NCBI GenBank assembly: GCA_963575645.1
Contig: OY754475.1
Coordinates: 930,001 to 994,000 of the forward strand
From: Xanthostigma xanthostigma
Taxonomy: Eukaryota > Arthropoda > Insecta > Raphidioptera > Raphidiidae
Direction: 5' to 3'
DNA: 64,000 nt
Below, piece after piece: positions 34,201-41,605 of this stretch (position 1 is its first letter; the number at the start of each line of letters is the position of its first letter). Both the position numbers and the translations under genes were made by a program. Below the pieces are notes generated by a model that saw only the letters and a program-made list of their open reading frames with translations, made no database searches and was not told the origin of the DNA.

Positions 34201-34891
34201 TCTCTCCGGAACTCACTCTGGACTGGAATCGTTAGTTTTCTGCGTTGTATCTTTCTTTTGATTCAGCTCCCGCTGCAATTCTTCGGCTTCCTGATCGGTC
34301 AGTTCAGTCAAAGTAGCGGATTCGTTTTTGTTACTTTGTTCTTTAGCTTCCTTCAGTCTTTTTGCCTCCTCTTCTTTTTTGCGTCGCTCTTCTATTTCTT
34401 TTGCGCGGTGAGATCGGGATTTCTTTTCTTCGGTTCGGAATGTCTGCATCACAAGCTAAAAAATAAACGTAACTTTAAGTTCACGATGTTTCAGAAATCA
34501 ATTCAATCGAACCGTAAAAAATTACTGGTTACCTTTTCCCATGCTCCTTCTTCACCTCCGGTGAAAAAATCAGTCTTTCTGCCTAGAAAATTTACGAACG
34601 TTTCCAATAACTGCAAAAGAAAAATATTGTAAACACACGTCAATGTTTGCCATTCTATCGTACTTTATAAACCTATGTTTCAAATTTAAGTACACTCGCA
34701 TTTATTATACGCAAAAAATAATCAATAATATCGTAAATAAATGTTTGAGCTTCTAGAATATGCAGTCGTTAGTTAGGTTATAAATGAAATCATAAAGAAA
34801 TAATTTTACATACCTTCGGCGGACCTCCGGGGTGTTGTTGAGCGATTGATAAAAATAGTCCATCAAATCTTTCTTCGTCGCCGGTACTCAT
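12132..34891 (-). CDS. nudC: Nuclear migration protein NudC, seven exons
   Basis: NudC is a cytoplasmic p23/CS-domain cochaperone of Hsp90 that supports dynein/LIS1 function, nuclear migration and mitosis. Exons run 34814-34891, 34533-34610, 34217-34455, 33967-34111, 13009-13203, 12724-12926 and 12132-12183; all have GT/AG junctions and the phases join without a break. The 329-residue product is close to the ~330 of animal NudC. It shows the N-terminal family motif ([17 protein letters not shown]), a charged coiled coil at about 75-110, an acidic patch then [17 protein letters not shown], the CS domain from about 170 to 262 with WVIEDG and WWSKLV, and the C-terminal TSDEQKKQE...MDFSK motif. 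The first exon shares a short divergent intergenic region with the ammonium transporter. The notable oddity is the 20.8-kb fourth intron. Confidence 0.95.
12335..12489 (+). repeat. Foldback with hammerhead-like core, in NudC intron 6
   Basis: Two 56-bp near-perfect inverted arms (12335-12390 and 12434-12489) surround a loop that contains CTGAAGA (12407-12413), a helix TGAGAGC-ATA-GCTCTC (12414-12429) and GAAA (12430-12433). This is the order of the conserved strands around stem II in hammerhead ribozymes. The base after the expected position 16.1 would be G, which hammerheads do not cleave, so this copy may be inactive. Penelope-like retroelements are known to carry such motifs. Confidence 0.6.
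13224..13258 (+). repeat. Fragment of the CGTGATAACG repeat
   Basis: TTGGTTGTCTGTAAAGTCGG and the following TTTACGGACGATAGT are identical to the left ends of the copies at 22287 and 58993. It sits about 20 bp upstream of the NudC exon 5 acceptor. Confidence 0.8.
13766..13928 (+). mobile_element. CGTGATAACG MITE, copy 1
   Basis: It opens TTTTACGTGATAACGT and ends GACGTTATCACGTCAAAA. Inside lie GCACGC and GCGGAACGT phrases and the GTGCATGCAGCCGGTGTTTC stretch. Related copies lie at about 20475-20705 (inverted, longest), 22285-22475 and 58990-59160. The terminal GTGATAACGT/ACGTTATCAC pair makes it self-complementary at the ends. Confidence 0.8.
14419..14740 (+). mobile_element. GCGCC-ended MITE, copy 1
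   Basis: Terminal inverted repeats of about 35 bp: the left end begins ATAGTACGTGCCACGAATAT and the right end TTTTAGATCCGCGGCGCGTACTAT is its complement with few changes, including CGGAAGTTAG/CTAGCTTCCG. Copies 2 and 3 are at 35939-36232 and 55287-55600. Non-coding. Confidence 0.85.
14925..14990 (+). repeat. tRNA-like fragment
   Basis: GGTCCGCGGTTCGATTTCC resembles a T-arm (B box) at the end of a tRNA, but no convincing A box lies at the right distance, so this is at best a tRNA-derived SINE relic. Confidence 0.3.
15228..15510 (+). mobile_element. GAAGTGAAAACTT MITE, copy A
   Basis: The left end TGAAGTGAAAACTTC is complementary to AAGTTTTCACTTC near 15452-15465, which is followed by TGCCGGCACTCCCGG. 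The interior (GCGGCG.TGTACACTTTTTTT, ACAACGTTAGACATCTAGCG) matches the copy at 31360-31870, where the interior is present twice. Confidence 0.8.
15500..15870 (-). pseudogene. Unrecognised coding relic, interrupted
   Basis: The block is richer in GC than its surroundings and has a long minus-strand frame (15715 to about 15500). In the same frame upstream it continues as [15 protein letters not shown]...RMLMKK, then meets a stop near 15737. The start of copy A's right flank overlaps its end. It looks like a decayed exon or transposon-captured coding piece. I do not recognise the family, and it may simply be chance. Confidence 0.25.
15917..16616 (+). mobile_element. hAT element of 700 bp with transposase remnant
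   Basis: Terminal inverted repeats are TAGAGAATACAATCCCGGGA and TCTCGGGATTGTATTCTCTA. They are flanked by 8-bp duplications GTTCAGAA (15909-15916) and GTTCCGAA (16617-16624), one base diverged. Both subterminal regions are crowded with self-complementary words such as AATCCCGGGATT. The interior retains the end of a hAT transposase. Confidence 0.88.
16236..16373 (+). pseudogene. hAT transposase C-terminal remnant
   Basis: An in-frame 45-codon segment ending in TAG reads [20 protein letters not shown] and then [12 protein letters not shown]. This is the hAT dimerisation motif (S-x-x-x-x-R-x-F-S ... L-x-x-L-x-F-L). The rest of the transposase is missing, so the copy cannot move itself. In an intact element the enzyme would cut at the flanking TIRs. 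Confidence 0.7.
17770..17860 (+). repeat. tRNA-like segment (SINE head or tRNA pseudogene)
   Basis: GTGGCTGCGAGGTAGAGCAC resembles a D-arm/A box, a seven-base loop CTCGTAA follows at the anticodon position, and AAATCGATC is a degraded B box. Stems are imperfect and no functional tRNA is claimed. A poly-T run follows. Confidence 0.45.
17943..18061. mobile_element. AACCCAAAGGAATGG MITE, copy 1
   Basis: Ends TATTCGAAACCCAAAGGAAT and ATTCCTTTGGGTTCCGAATA form 20-bp inverted repeats. The interior carries GGACAGTTCGGCGCATTTCT, found again in copy 2 at 18519-18711. Confidence 0.8.
18519..18711. mobile_element. AACCCAAAGGAATGG MITE, copy 2
   Basis: The same ends as copy 1 enclose a longer, internally mirrored interior: AGAAATGCGCCGAACTGTCC on the left is answered by CAGTTCGGCGCATTTCTCAC on the right, and GGTAAACATTGATTT by AAATCAATGTTTACC. 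The whole element can fold as one hairpin. Confidence 0.8.
19140..19412. repeat. Penelope-like repeat, inverted pair
   Basis: ACCTGACGTTTCGTCTATAC followed by AACTGCGGCAGACGTTATCAAAG is mirrored on the right by CCTTTGATAATGTCTATCGC and AGTTGTAAGACGTGACG. The phrase is characteristic of Penelope-like retroelement termini. Read on the minus strand, TTGATAACGTCT...AGACGAAACGTC resembles a degenerate hammerhead core and stem II. The centre holds a second palindrome, GGTCGTAGCACAGACTACGACC. Confidence 0.6.
20475..20705 (-). mobile_element. CGTGATAACG MITE, longest copy
   Basis: It begins CACGTGATAACGTCTTATAA and ends TATGACGTTATCACGTAAAA, followed by CTATCGTCCGTAAGCCGACT, the reverse complement of the outer flank seen in other copies. 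It holds the extra interior (GAGAGGCACGATCTGCCC and TTCTCTCTCTTCTCGCGTGA) that shorter copies lack, so the shorter ones are internal deletions. Confidence 0.8.
20739..21194. mobile_element. CAATTAGGCTTTTGAA MITE
   Basis: The left end CAATTAGGCTTTTGAAAAAA pairs with the right end TTTCATTCAAAAGCCCAATTG with one mismatch in the first 16 bases. A second inverted pair (TGTGACGTCATAATG and CATTATGACGTCACA) lies inside at about 20931-21020. Non-coding. Confidence 0.65.
21290..21500 (+). repeat. Retroposon fragment, copy 2
   Basis: It shares GTTTGGATGTTGGAGGTAAT, CGCGTTAAAATAAAA and CCGACGAAAAAACG.TGGCA, in order, with 1395-1615. It is diverged and truncated. Confidence 0.55.
21977..33132 (+). CDS. 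Predicted single-pass membrane protein nested in NudC intron
   Basis: The proposed exons are 21977-22021, 31137-31322, 31973-32348 and 33095-33132; all have GT/AG ends and compatible phases (0, 0, 1), giving 214 residues. The N-terminal ~165 residues are hydrophilic and Ser/Asn/Asp-rich ([18 protein letters not shown], then [17 protein letters not shown]). A basic, cysteine-containing stretch [11 protein letters not shown] (168-178) is followed by one hydrophobic helix [20 protein letters not shown] (from 179). There is no signal peptide, so a type II orientation with a long cytoplasmic N terminus is expected. Exon 3 is GC-rich and clearly coding. The last exon adds only 12 residues after the helix, which is odd, and the true 3' exons may lie elsewhere. 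I do not recognise the family. Confidence 0.55.
22285..22475 (+). mobile_element. CGTGATAACG MITE, copy 3
   Basis: It starts ATTGGTTGTCTGTAAAGTCG, then CGGACGATAGTTTTATGTGA, and ends GACGTTATCACGTCAAAAAA. It lies about 260 bp after the first exon of the nested gene. Confidence 0.8.
23771..24446 (-). mobile_element. TTAA-flanked MITE, copy 1
   Basis: TTAAGGAAGTACCCTCGGTA at the left and ATCGAGGGTACTTCCTTAA at the right form about 20-bp inverted repeats with TTAA on both outer edges, the target-site signature of piggyBac-type elements. Copies 2 and 3 (37231-37900, 52294-52991) have the same interior in the opposite orientation. There is no transposase frame. Confidence 0.88.
24685..25030. mobile_element. 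Tc1/mariner-type MITE
   Basis: It is bounded by TA dinucleotides, begins CAGTGGCTCGCCGAAATGA and ends TCATTTTTACTTTTGGGAGCCACTG, an imperfect inverted repeat. TA duplication plus CAGTGGC termini fit the Tc1/mariner superfamily. The interior has no recognisable transposase. Confidence 0.65.
25303..25564. repeat. Foldback with two hammerhead-like cores
   Basis: Arms of about 100 bp (25303-25404 and 25463-25564) are inverted copies: GGAGATTTATTTGGTTGAGG on the left and CCTCAACCAAATAAATCTCC on the right. On the plus strand CTGAAGA (25471-25477), TGAAAATCTAATTTTT and GAAAC (25494-25498) form a hammerhead-like order. On the minus strand CTGAGGA (25395-25389), TGAAAATATAATTTTC and GAAAC (25372-25368) do the same. 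Such arrangements occur in Penelope-like elements. Confidence 0.65.
26648..26964 (+). mobile_element. 5'-truncated LINE with 14-bp target duplication
   Basis: TAGATTAGACCGGC occurs exactly at 26648-26661 and again at 26951-26964, bracketing the insert. The insert ends with a short 3' UTR and an AATAAATCTTATC tail, as expected for target-primed retrotransposition. Confidence 0.85.
26685..26859 (+). pseudogene. LINE ORF2 C-terminal fragment
   Basis: The frame reads [18 protein letters not shown], then LLYLN...[18 protein letters not shown] and a stop. This resembles the C-terminal zinc-knuckle-like and tail region of insect non-LTR reverse transcriptase proteins (CRxCxxxxETAEHxLCEC...). The His/Cys part between ETAE and CEA is deleted. 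Only the 3' end of the element was integrated. Confidence 0.6.
27550..27615 (+). repeat. tRNA-like SINE head
   Basis: GGCGGCTCAGTGATTTAAGA looks like an A box and AGATCGAAACC like a weak B box about 30 bp further on. Degraded; probably a tRNA-derived SINE. Confidence 0.35.
28090..28154. repeat. Short perfect hairpin
   Basis: The arm AATGATGAGTATTTGGAAAG (from 28090) and its reverse complement ending at 28154 give 23 paired bases with a 19-base loop. No adjacent gene explains it as a terminator. Confidence 0.7.
29572..30180 (-). mobile_element. tRNA-derived SINE/LINE composite
   Basis: At about 29850-29920 the minus strand shows a tRNA-like head: GGGTTCGAGCCCCACG (B box) and, upstream of it, TAGATCAATCGGTAGCGCAT (A box). 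The right part carries the common insect retroposon tail AGTTCCTGAGATTAGCGCGT and ends CTTTATATATTAGTATAGAT. The left end has CGGTTTCACCCGGGTGC, as in the other relics of this window. Confidence 0.65.
31360..31870 (+). mobile_element. GAAGTGAAAACTT MITE, copy B with duplicated interior
   Basis: It has the same ends as the copy at 15228, but the ~200-bp interior occurs twice head to tail (from 31371 and from 31567), each with ACAACGTTAGACATCTAGCG. It lies entirely in the second intron of the nested membrane-protein gene, 100 bp upstream of the coding exon. Confidence 0.8.
31973..32348 (+). CDS. Exon 3 of nested membrane protein gene
   Basis: This is the best-supported exon: TTTGTTTTTCAG acceptor, 125 codons with GC-rich third positions, and a consensus donor GAAA|GTGAGT. 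It encodes the Asp/Gly/Ala-rich linker, the basic juxtamembrane segment and the transmembrane helix. A minus-strand open frame over the same bases is a reflection of the GC-rich coding strand. Confidence 0.75.
33967..34891 (-). CDS. nudC: NudC 5' exons 1-4
   Basis: Exon 1 encodes residues 1-26 and exon 2 residues 27-52. Exon 3 encodes the lysine/glutamate-rich coiled coil (53-131), and exon 4 the acidic linker and the start of the CS domain, ending [10 protein letters not shown] at residue 180. Introns between them are 200-360 bp. The start ATG (34889-34891) is chosen because the protein then begins like other NudC proteins. Confidence 0.93.
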
Positions 34892-35257
34892 TTTCTCAAC
34901 AGAATTATTTCAAAAACCGATAAACACACTATTTTCTTGACAAGCACGTTCGTTTGTTTAGCGCGATGAATCATAGGTTTCGTTCAGCTCGACATCGGCT
35001 GGCAAAAAAGCGCTTTCATGTCGACCACAAATAAAAAACCAAAAGCGCCAAGCGCGCTTTCATAATTTTTTCAAAATCAACGATGCTGCTGTAAAAAAAT
35101 ATTGTCATCACCAATTTGTATTTTTGTTTCGCCGATCATAAGTTTTAAGCTGAACTATTTACAATACATTTTGATCAAATTTGCGCATTGATAATTCCAA
35201 GGTCAACAATTAATTTTGCAACAATTCATAGACTGTACCGATACAATTCGCTTTAGT
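34892..35257. promoter_or_regulatory. Divergent NudC/Amt promoter region
   Basis: The two start codons face away from each other across 366 bp, so both 5' UTRs and core promoters must lie here. No TATA box is placed with confidence. The GC-richer block around 34940-35055 (GTTCAGCTCGACATCGGCTG, AAAGCGCCAAGCGCGC) is the likeliest promoter core. Confidence 0.6.
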
Positions 35258-38200
35258 ATGAATCTATTTCAAGACGATTCGGTTTACTACGATTGGGGAG
35301 ACGTAGGCAGCGTCGTTAGAAAATTACAAGAAAACGATCGAAACAGCTCCAACTTTACGTCTCATAGTTATAGTACGACGACAACATGTTTTAGAGGATT
35401 GTTAACTCTTTTACTTCGAGTTGGATTTATTTTAATACAGGTATACGAGTCTTATTTAACTGTCTTCAAACAAAAAAAAAAAAGCGAAACTTAAATTTTA
35501 CAGGTGGGATGTATCCCAGTTACCGACGTATCGATAATAATACTGCAAAACATTCTGGACATAGCAAGCGGAACGGCCGCTTACAGTTTTGTCGGATACA
35601 CGCTGGCGTTCGGCACGGATCGCGGCACCGTGATCGGAACCGATAAGTGGATGATGGCAGACGAACAAGACTTCGACAAAGCCGTGTTCGGCTGGGCCGT
35701 CATTTCGATAAGCTCGGCCATTATAACAACGATGCTTTCGGGCCGAATGCATTTTGTAACGAGTGCGATTATATCGGCGGTATATTGCGGCCTGGTTCTG
35801 CCCACAATCATGCACTGCACCTGGCACGAAAGTGGTTTCATGCACACGTAAGCCTCCCAAAAACTAACCGTAGAAACATAAATTCTATGAAACTCGAGTT
35901 GTCGAGAATTATTACAGTCTTTCATTTTTTAATTATTTGTATAATACGCGCCACGAATCTAAAAGGTTCGGAAGTTAGATGCGAATGCGGGCTTGCGCTT
36001 GTACAGTCTGTTGAAAAACTACAAACTCGTAGCTCAACAAAACTTAAATAGCAATAACTTGACAATAGCGTACTCGACTGTACTTTAGAGCAGGAAAGCG
36101 ACAAGCGATCACGGCCAATCACCGACGAGCGCACGATCCGTGCAGATAGCTGGTGGGTGTCTCAACGGTTCTAAAATGTGCCTTTGCGACGCTGTTTGTG
36201 ACTAACTTTTAGATCCGTGGCGCGTATTATACAGATATCAGACTTCGACGAATGCAAAAGTGTTTGAACTCTTTTCAGACTCGAAATAGGAACGCATCGA
36301 GTGTCTTTAAAAGATCACGCGGGCTCGCTGTTGATTCACGGATCGGGCGGCATAGTCGGCTTAGTGGGCCTCATGTACCTCGGTCGGCGAGTTATGAAAT
36401 TAAGGGAAATAAGCGAGTCGTCGATCGGCCCCGACTCTCCGATCTACACACTGCTCGGCACTATGCTAATACTGCTCGGACTGCTTGGAGTAAGCTTACC
36501 CGACGGCAACTACGAAAAACATCACCTTCCCTCCAACTACGGCGGTAGAGTCATCATCAACAGTTGTTTGGCCGGAGCTGGAGGCGTCGTATCCGTTATT
36601 CTGTTTCATTATATCTTCGACGGGTAAGAAAATTCGAAGTGGATTTGTTCTTGCTAGCAGTTCGACGTCTCCGTTTGTCGTCGAACGTCTATAAACTATG
36701 CGTCGATCTCGCCGCTTTTACAATAATGCATTTGTTAACGTTCTAGTGACAAATACGATTACTGGGCGACTTTGCGATGCCTGCAAGGAACTACTGCCGG
36801 AGTTATCATGGTATCGGCGGGCATTGATCGATACACTCCAGCTGTAGCATTACTTCTGGGAATCCTTGGAGGTCTGCTGTTTTATTTTATGGCTAGGTAA
36901 TACTAGGAATTCACTTCTTCGTCTAGATTAATATTAAGGTTACATCTACACTACCTTAAAACTCGAGAATCACTGAATCGATTAGAAAAATGTTTTGTTT
37001 AAAATTTTAATTCTTGACGAGTATTGAATCCTGCACCTTTAGCGTTTCTAATAGGAGCAATAAACAAGTATTTATTTATTTAAATAATATATATTAGAAT
37101 CTTTGATTAACGTCTGATTAGAACTCTTCAATAAATGAAATTATCGACCAATTTTATTTATTGAATATATTATATTAGATATCGTGTCCATCGAGATAAT
37201 CATTAATAATAAAAATCGCAGGATTGTACATTAAGGAAGTACCCTCGATAAATGAATTAACAAACAGAAAATTACGACAATTTGCAAATATGTCAAAACC
37301 TTTTCAAAAATGACTCAGTTAAATTTTTGTGATCTTTGGTTGACTTTGAAAAAAGATATTGATAATTTTATTTCGCTGCACTTAACATGGAGTCTTATGG
37401 AAATCTGTTATTACGTTAGAATTGACAAACAGATTTTGATAAAATTTTCCGGAAATATAAACGAATATTCTATGAACATTTTTCTTTTTCCAAAACGTAT
37501 AAAGCTTGCTTATGTTAATAGAAATAACTAAAACAAAGCCGAGCTTTTTAGCAATTCATAAACATGACAACACCGCAATATTATAGTTTGTGGCGCGTCA
37601 TTTAAAAATAAGTTACGAAACTGCAGCAGTTTTGATATCGTAAAAACATACGTAAATTGAGTAAATGCTAAAAGCTTAGTATTCCAAAAAAATGATAGTA
37701 TATTATTTCCGAAATGACAGGAATAAAGAAAAGCATTTTCATAAATTAATGCGAATTTGACACCGCATGCTGACTTATGCTGCGTACATAAGCACTTGTA
37801 ACTATGGCAAGGCATGCGGTGTTGCCAAATTATATACTACGTTACTCAAGTAGAAGACTGAAATTCTTTGACTTACTGCGTACCGAGGGTACTTCCTTAA
37901 TAAATCCAACTTTTTGTCCACAATCCTGCGATTTTTATTATTAATATTTAAATAATATTTAGGTTTATCAGCGCATCAGCTTTAGAAGATTACTGGAACG
38001 CCATATCGCTGCATTTGGCGTGCGGGATAATCGGCACAATTTGGCCGCCTCTCTTAGGCAAAGGAGAACACTTGGGAGAGACTTACATGATAATACATTT
38101 TGGCTGGCAGATTGTTTGTATAATCATTGTTTCGACGTATGTCGGCTTTATATTTACTCTCATATTCGGATTTTTCAGTTGCATCGGCTTCCTCAGAAAC

Positions 38201-40743
38201 AGGTTAGTATCGTACGGACCATATCACACGATCGGGAACGTAGGGTAAACACGTTACTGGGTCAGTCGTTGCGTCAAAAAGTGCCCGAAAAATTTCAATA
38301 CAGTGATCATACCCTCAGCAGCGACGCTCGGACGTGAAAACGATGAAATGCCTTTAATTAACTCAAATAGCCATGATTGCGTTATATTATTTGCCTTCCT
38401 TGTTGCACTAATTAATTTTTTATGTTCTCAATTCTGTGAATATATATGTTACGGTTAATACAAGAAAGTAGTTAATTCGCGAATTAATCGGCTAATACCC
38501 GAATTAACCAATCCTTGACGTTGGTTAATTCGGGTATTAGCCGGTTAATTCGCGAATAAACTACTTTCTTGTATTAACCGTAACATATATATATATTTTT
38601 TAATCGTTTTGGCCGATATACCTAACAGCATCAGGAAAATTTACAATAGAAATCCCTGAACACAAAGTTTTTGCTGCTAAAGGAATTTAAAACAGAAATT
38701 AAGTTGTACCTAGAAAGCAGATGTCTTCGTGGAATTCTTATTATAACTTTTTTAAATGTACTGACCCCATTATAAAGTCCATGTACTGTCTAAAAAAAAC
38801 ATTTTTTTATTTTACTCAAAATAGACGAAGCCCGAGTTATCGAGCGTCTCAACAGTTAAATTTGTAATGTCATTCGATATTTCCAGATCGGAAACGGCGA
38901 ATCACGAACGAGCTAAAATACTCGAAACCAACATCCGAGGCAGGTGCTGCCTCCAACGGCTTTTTAAACTAAACGCCAGGAGCGTTTACCTGTATCCCGG
39001 CTACTTCACCAAGAATATGGTTTACTCTGACAACACAAAATTGTCGCCGCTTCGCAAGTACGTCAAAATGGACCGAGCATTTTTTTTTAAATTTTATTAA
39101 CTCATTTAATATCGTTGCTCGAGTAACATCAGCTTTGTATATTGTTTCAACTATTTACTGGCAATTTTATTAACCTGTCATTTTTTAAATTTGAAATTTT
39201 TTTACACAAATTAAATATATTAAATACCTAGAACAGTTTTGCCTACTTCGCAGATATGAGAACAAATTATTTTCAAGAACAGAGGTAAAAGCTTTTAGAA
39301 TTAAAACATAATGCATATTAATCAAGTTAAAAATATGGTACAGTCATAAAAAACAGTTGTGTGGTTTTAAGAAACCACGACGCAAGTATATATAAACAAC
39401 AATATTCACATGAATACACGAATAAAAACATGTAAACACTGTACAGCACTTGCCCGCATGACAGACTGACTATGTGTTATACATACTACACGGTCAGCTG
39501 ATGCTAACTATGGGCGCCGCCATATTGGCCTTGGATGCTCTACCGAGCGCCTACTCCGCGGTCGCCTGTAATGCGACATGCAACAGACGGCCAGAAAAAT
39601 TCGGGGCGATAGAATAAAAGTTTCACTTTAAAAAGACTTATTTAACGCATATTTTTTTTATTAATTCGTACTGTTCTGACTCGGTAAACGATTCCGATAA
39701 TTTTAATTTTATTTTATATAAAAAAAAATAGAATACCGCAACGAAATAAAATACAACACGGAATACGAGACTTTGATTGGTTGGTAAATCCGAGCAGCGA
39801 AAGCTCTCATCAAAATACAACATCCCAGTCTCAATCTCGATCCGATCCATCAACGAGAACGATCGAGAAACATAACCAAAGAAATCGGAGCGGAGATTCA
39901 ATTCCGGACAAACGAACTAAATTCACGCAAGAATTAAGAGACGAGCTGACTTCGACAGATTCAAACAAAGTCAAAAGAATTCGGCATGTGTTCACTCTGC
40001 ACAGCACAGAGTTGGTTAGTAAAAATAAAAATTACTCATTTTGTTAAAACCGAAAAAACAAAACGACTTCCACGAGAGCAAAGTTTTAATTAATTCGCCG
40101 TTAAATAATTTTCAATTAATTTTTGTTACAGCTACCCAACAGAAACCGAGAAGTAACTCAATTCGAAGGAAATAACTTGAAAAAAGAAAAAACTTCTAAA
40201 CTTGACACTTTCGTCAAACACGACCGAGCGTTTTTCGAAAACCAATTCAACGATCGCGAATTTCGATGCCTCAGCGTCGAGAGAACGTTCAATTCTTGCG
40301 ATCGACTGAATCGTGGCGATTATCGTATCGACATGAAAAATACAGTTTCGTTCACGAGACTTCGTATATGCAAAGAACGGGGCAGCATTAAAACACCGAC
40401 AAACAGTACAGACACCGAACGAACCGTGCACGCTTTGATTTATCAAAGATCGAAAACGAACGTACAAAAGCATCGGCCGATACGAACTGCCGGCGGGAAC
40501 GTTTTGTGCACGAAGAAAAATATCAAGTATGGATTTTGTACGAAACGGACAAAAATTAATTTATTGAGACGATCGAAGAAGTGCGATAATTTAAACAAAA
40601 TGCTCTGTTCTGGAGAATTTAATAGAAAAATTGATCAAATCAATTACGATACAGTCGATAGGGACAACTGCAGTTCAGACAAGTTAATTATTCTGAAGCC
40701 GCCGGTTACCAAATGGGAAAGTTCACCTGAACATTCGGATTAA
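35258..40743 (+). CDS. Amt: Ammonium transporter (Amt/MEP/Rh family), eight exons
   Basis: This is a membrane ammonium transporter. Exons are 35258-35440, 35504-35847, 36279-36623, 36747-36896, 37963-38202, 38887-39057, 39732-40014 and 40132-40743; all junctions are GT/AG and in phase, giving 775 residues. It carries the Amt pore signature: Asp188 and His196 in KDHAGSLLIHGSGG and the second pore His358 in SLHLACGIIG. Other family segments are FGTDRGTVIGTDKWMM and GRVIINSCLAGAGG. Hydrophobic segments run from about residue 45 to 415. The last ~300 residues (exons 6-8) are hydrophilic, Ser/Arg/Lys-rich and presumably cytoplasmic, far longer than the tail of typical family members. The ATG at 35258 is the first in frame. 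Polyadenylation signals lie at 40831 and 40856. Confidence 0.92.
35939..36232 (+). mobile_element. GCGCC-ended MITE, copy 2 (Amt intron 2)
   Basis: It begins GTATAATACGCGCCACGAAT and ends in the exact complement CGTGGCGCGTATTATAC, with interior CTTGCGCTTGTACAGTCTGT and CGACTGTACTTTAGAGCAGG as in the other copies. It ends 47 bp before exon 3 of Amt. Confidence 0.88.
37231..37900 (+). mobile_element. TTAA-flanked MITE, copy 2 (Amt intron 4)
   Basis: It is bounded by TTAA on both sides, with ends TTAAGGAAGTACCCTCGATA and TACCGAGGGTACTTCCTTAA. It fills most of the 1,066-bp fourth intron. The 73-codon open frame near its left end is shared in part with the other copies and has no recognisable domain. 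Confidence 0.88.
38441..38591. repeat. Near-perfect palindrome, copy 2 (Amt intron 5)
   Basis: It has the same arms as the 1241 copy (TGTTACGGTTAATACAAGAA and its complement), with the unpaired centre reading ATCCTTGACG, the complement of copy 1. It sits in the 684-bp intron between exons 5 and 6. Confidence 0.9.
39349..39628 (-). mobile_element. Hairpin-ended MITE, copy 2 (Amt intron 6)
   Basis: This is an inverted copy of 10808-11150: it starts AAACAGTTGTGTGGTTTTAA and ends AATAAAAGTTTCACTT. The inner AAGTGAAAC repeat near the hairpin side is missing here, so the hairpin end, not that inner repeat, is the true terminus. Confidence 0.8.
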
Positions 40744-40830
40744 CTTTGTAAAAAATAACCTCAAACTGTCTTTCAGTTTGATATTAATTTATGGATTATT
40801 TTTATACCGTAAAACAATATTGTTCAATGT

Positions 40831-40861
40831 AATAAAGTTTTGTAACATGTCTTTAAATAAA
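40831..40861 (+). terminator. Amt: Amt polyadenylation signals
   Basis: AATAAA occurs at 40831-40836 and again at 40856-40861, about 90-115 nt after the Amt stop codon. Confidence 0.6.
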
Positions 40862-41605
40862 AACTGGAGAAGTTATATAAATTAAAGCCGCCTTGCTGCA
40901 TTCTTTGACCAAAGTATTGTAATAAATTCATGTAATATTGGAACAAAATACGATAAATAAGAATGAATAACACTTACAAAGGCTTGGTTTTCTACGGTTC
41001 TTAGTATCTTTATCCAATTTTCAGTTTCCCAGCATCAAAAATCTGTCAAAACATGCACAGACATGAAGTTCGACGTCAAAGCATACCATAGAACTGTGAG
41101 TGTGGTGTGCGTTCAGTGAAACTTCCAGCTACTGCTTAGAATTTTGATTTCGAAATTAGATTTTTAATAATAATTCTGAAACAAAGTTTTTTCTAATAAT
41201 AAAACAGCTTTATCCATTTTTCCTAAGGAACCTTTAAATCATTTCTTCAAAATTATAAATTTCTTTGAAAAATTATATACAGGAGTACAAACGGTATGAA
41301 GATAGGCATCAAAGTTGGGGATAACGCGGGAAAATAAAGACGAGGGTGTAGTAGACATTTAATACGTGGATAGACATAACTCGAAGGCTTTTAATACTCT
41401 GAATATTCGTTTAATAGGTAATTTATCATATTTCTATTACATGTACCTTTTGTACTTGGTGCAGGTGCTTCTTTCAAAGTTAAAATACACGTGTGAAAGT
41501 AAAAAATCATAGGTCCTACAAATCAGCTGGGATAATCAGCTGTGTATCAACACTTGAACAGGTGATTTTTGTTTATATTTTTTATTTATAGCCTCGGATA
41601 TAAAA

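Noticed and set aside
35498-35860. Open frames antisense to or shifted within Amt exon 2
   Set aside because: Only the 35504-35847 frame gives ammonium-transporter sequence; the others are shadows.
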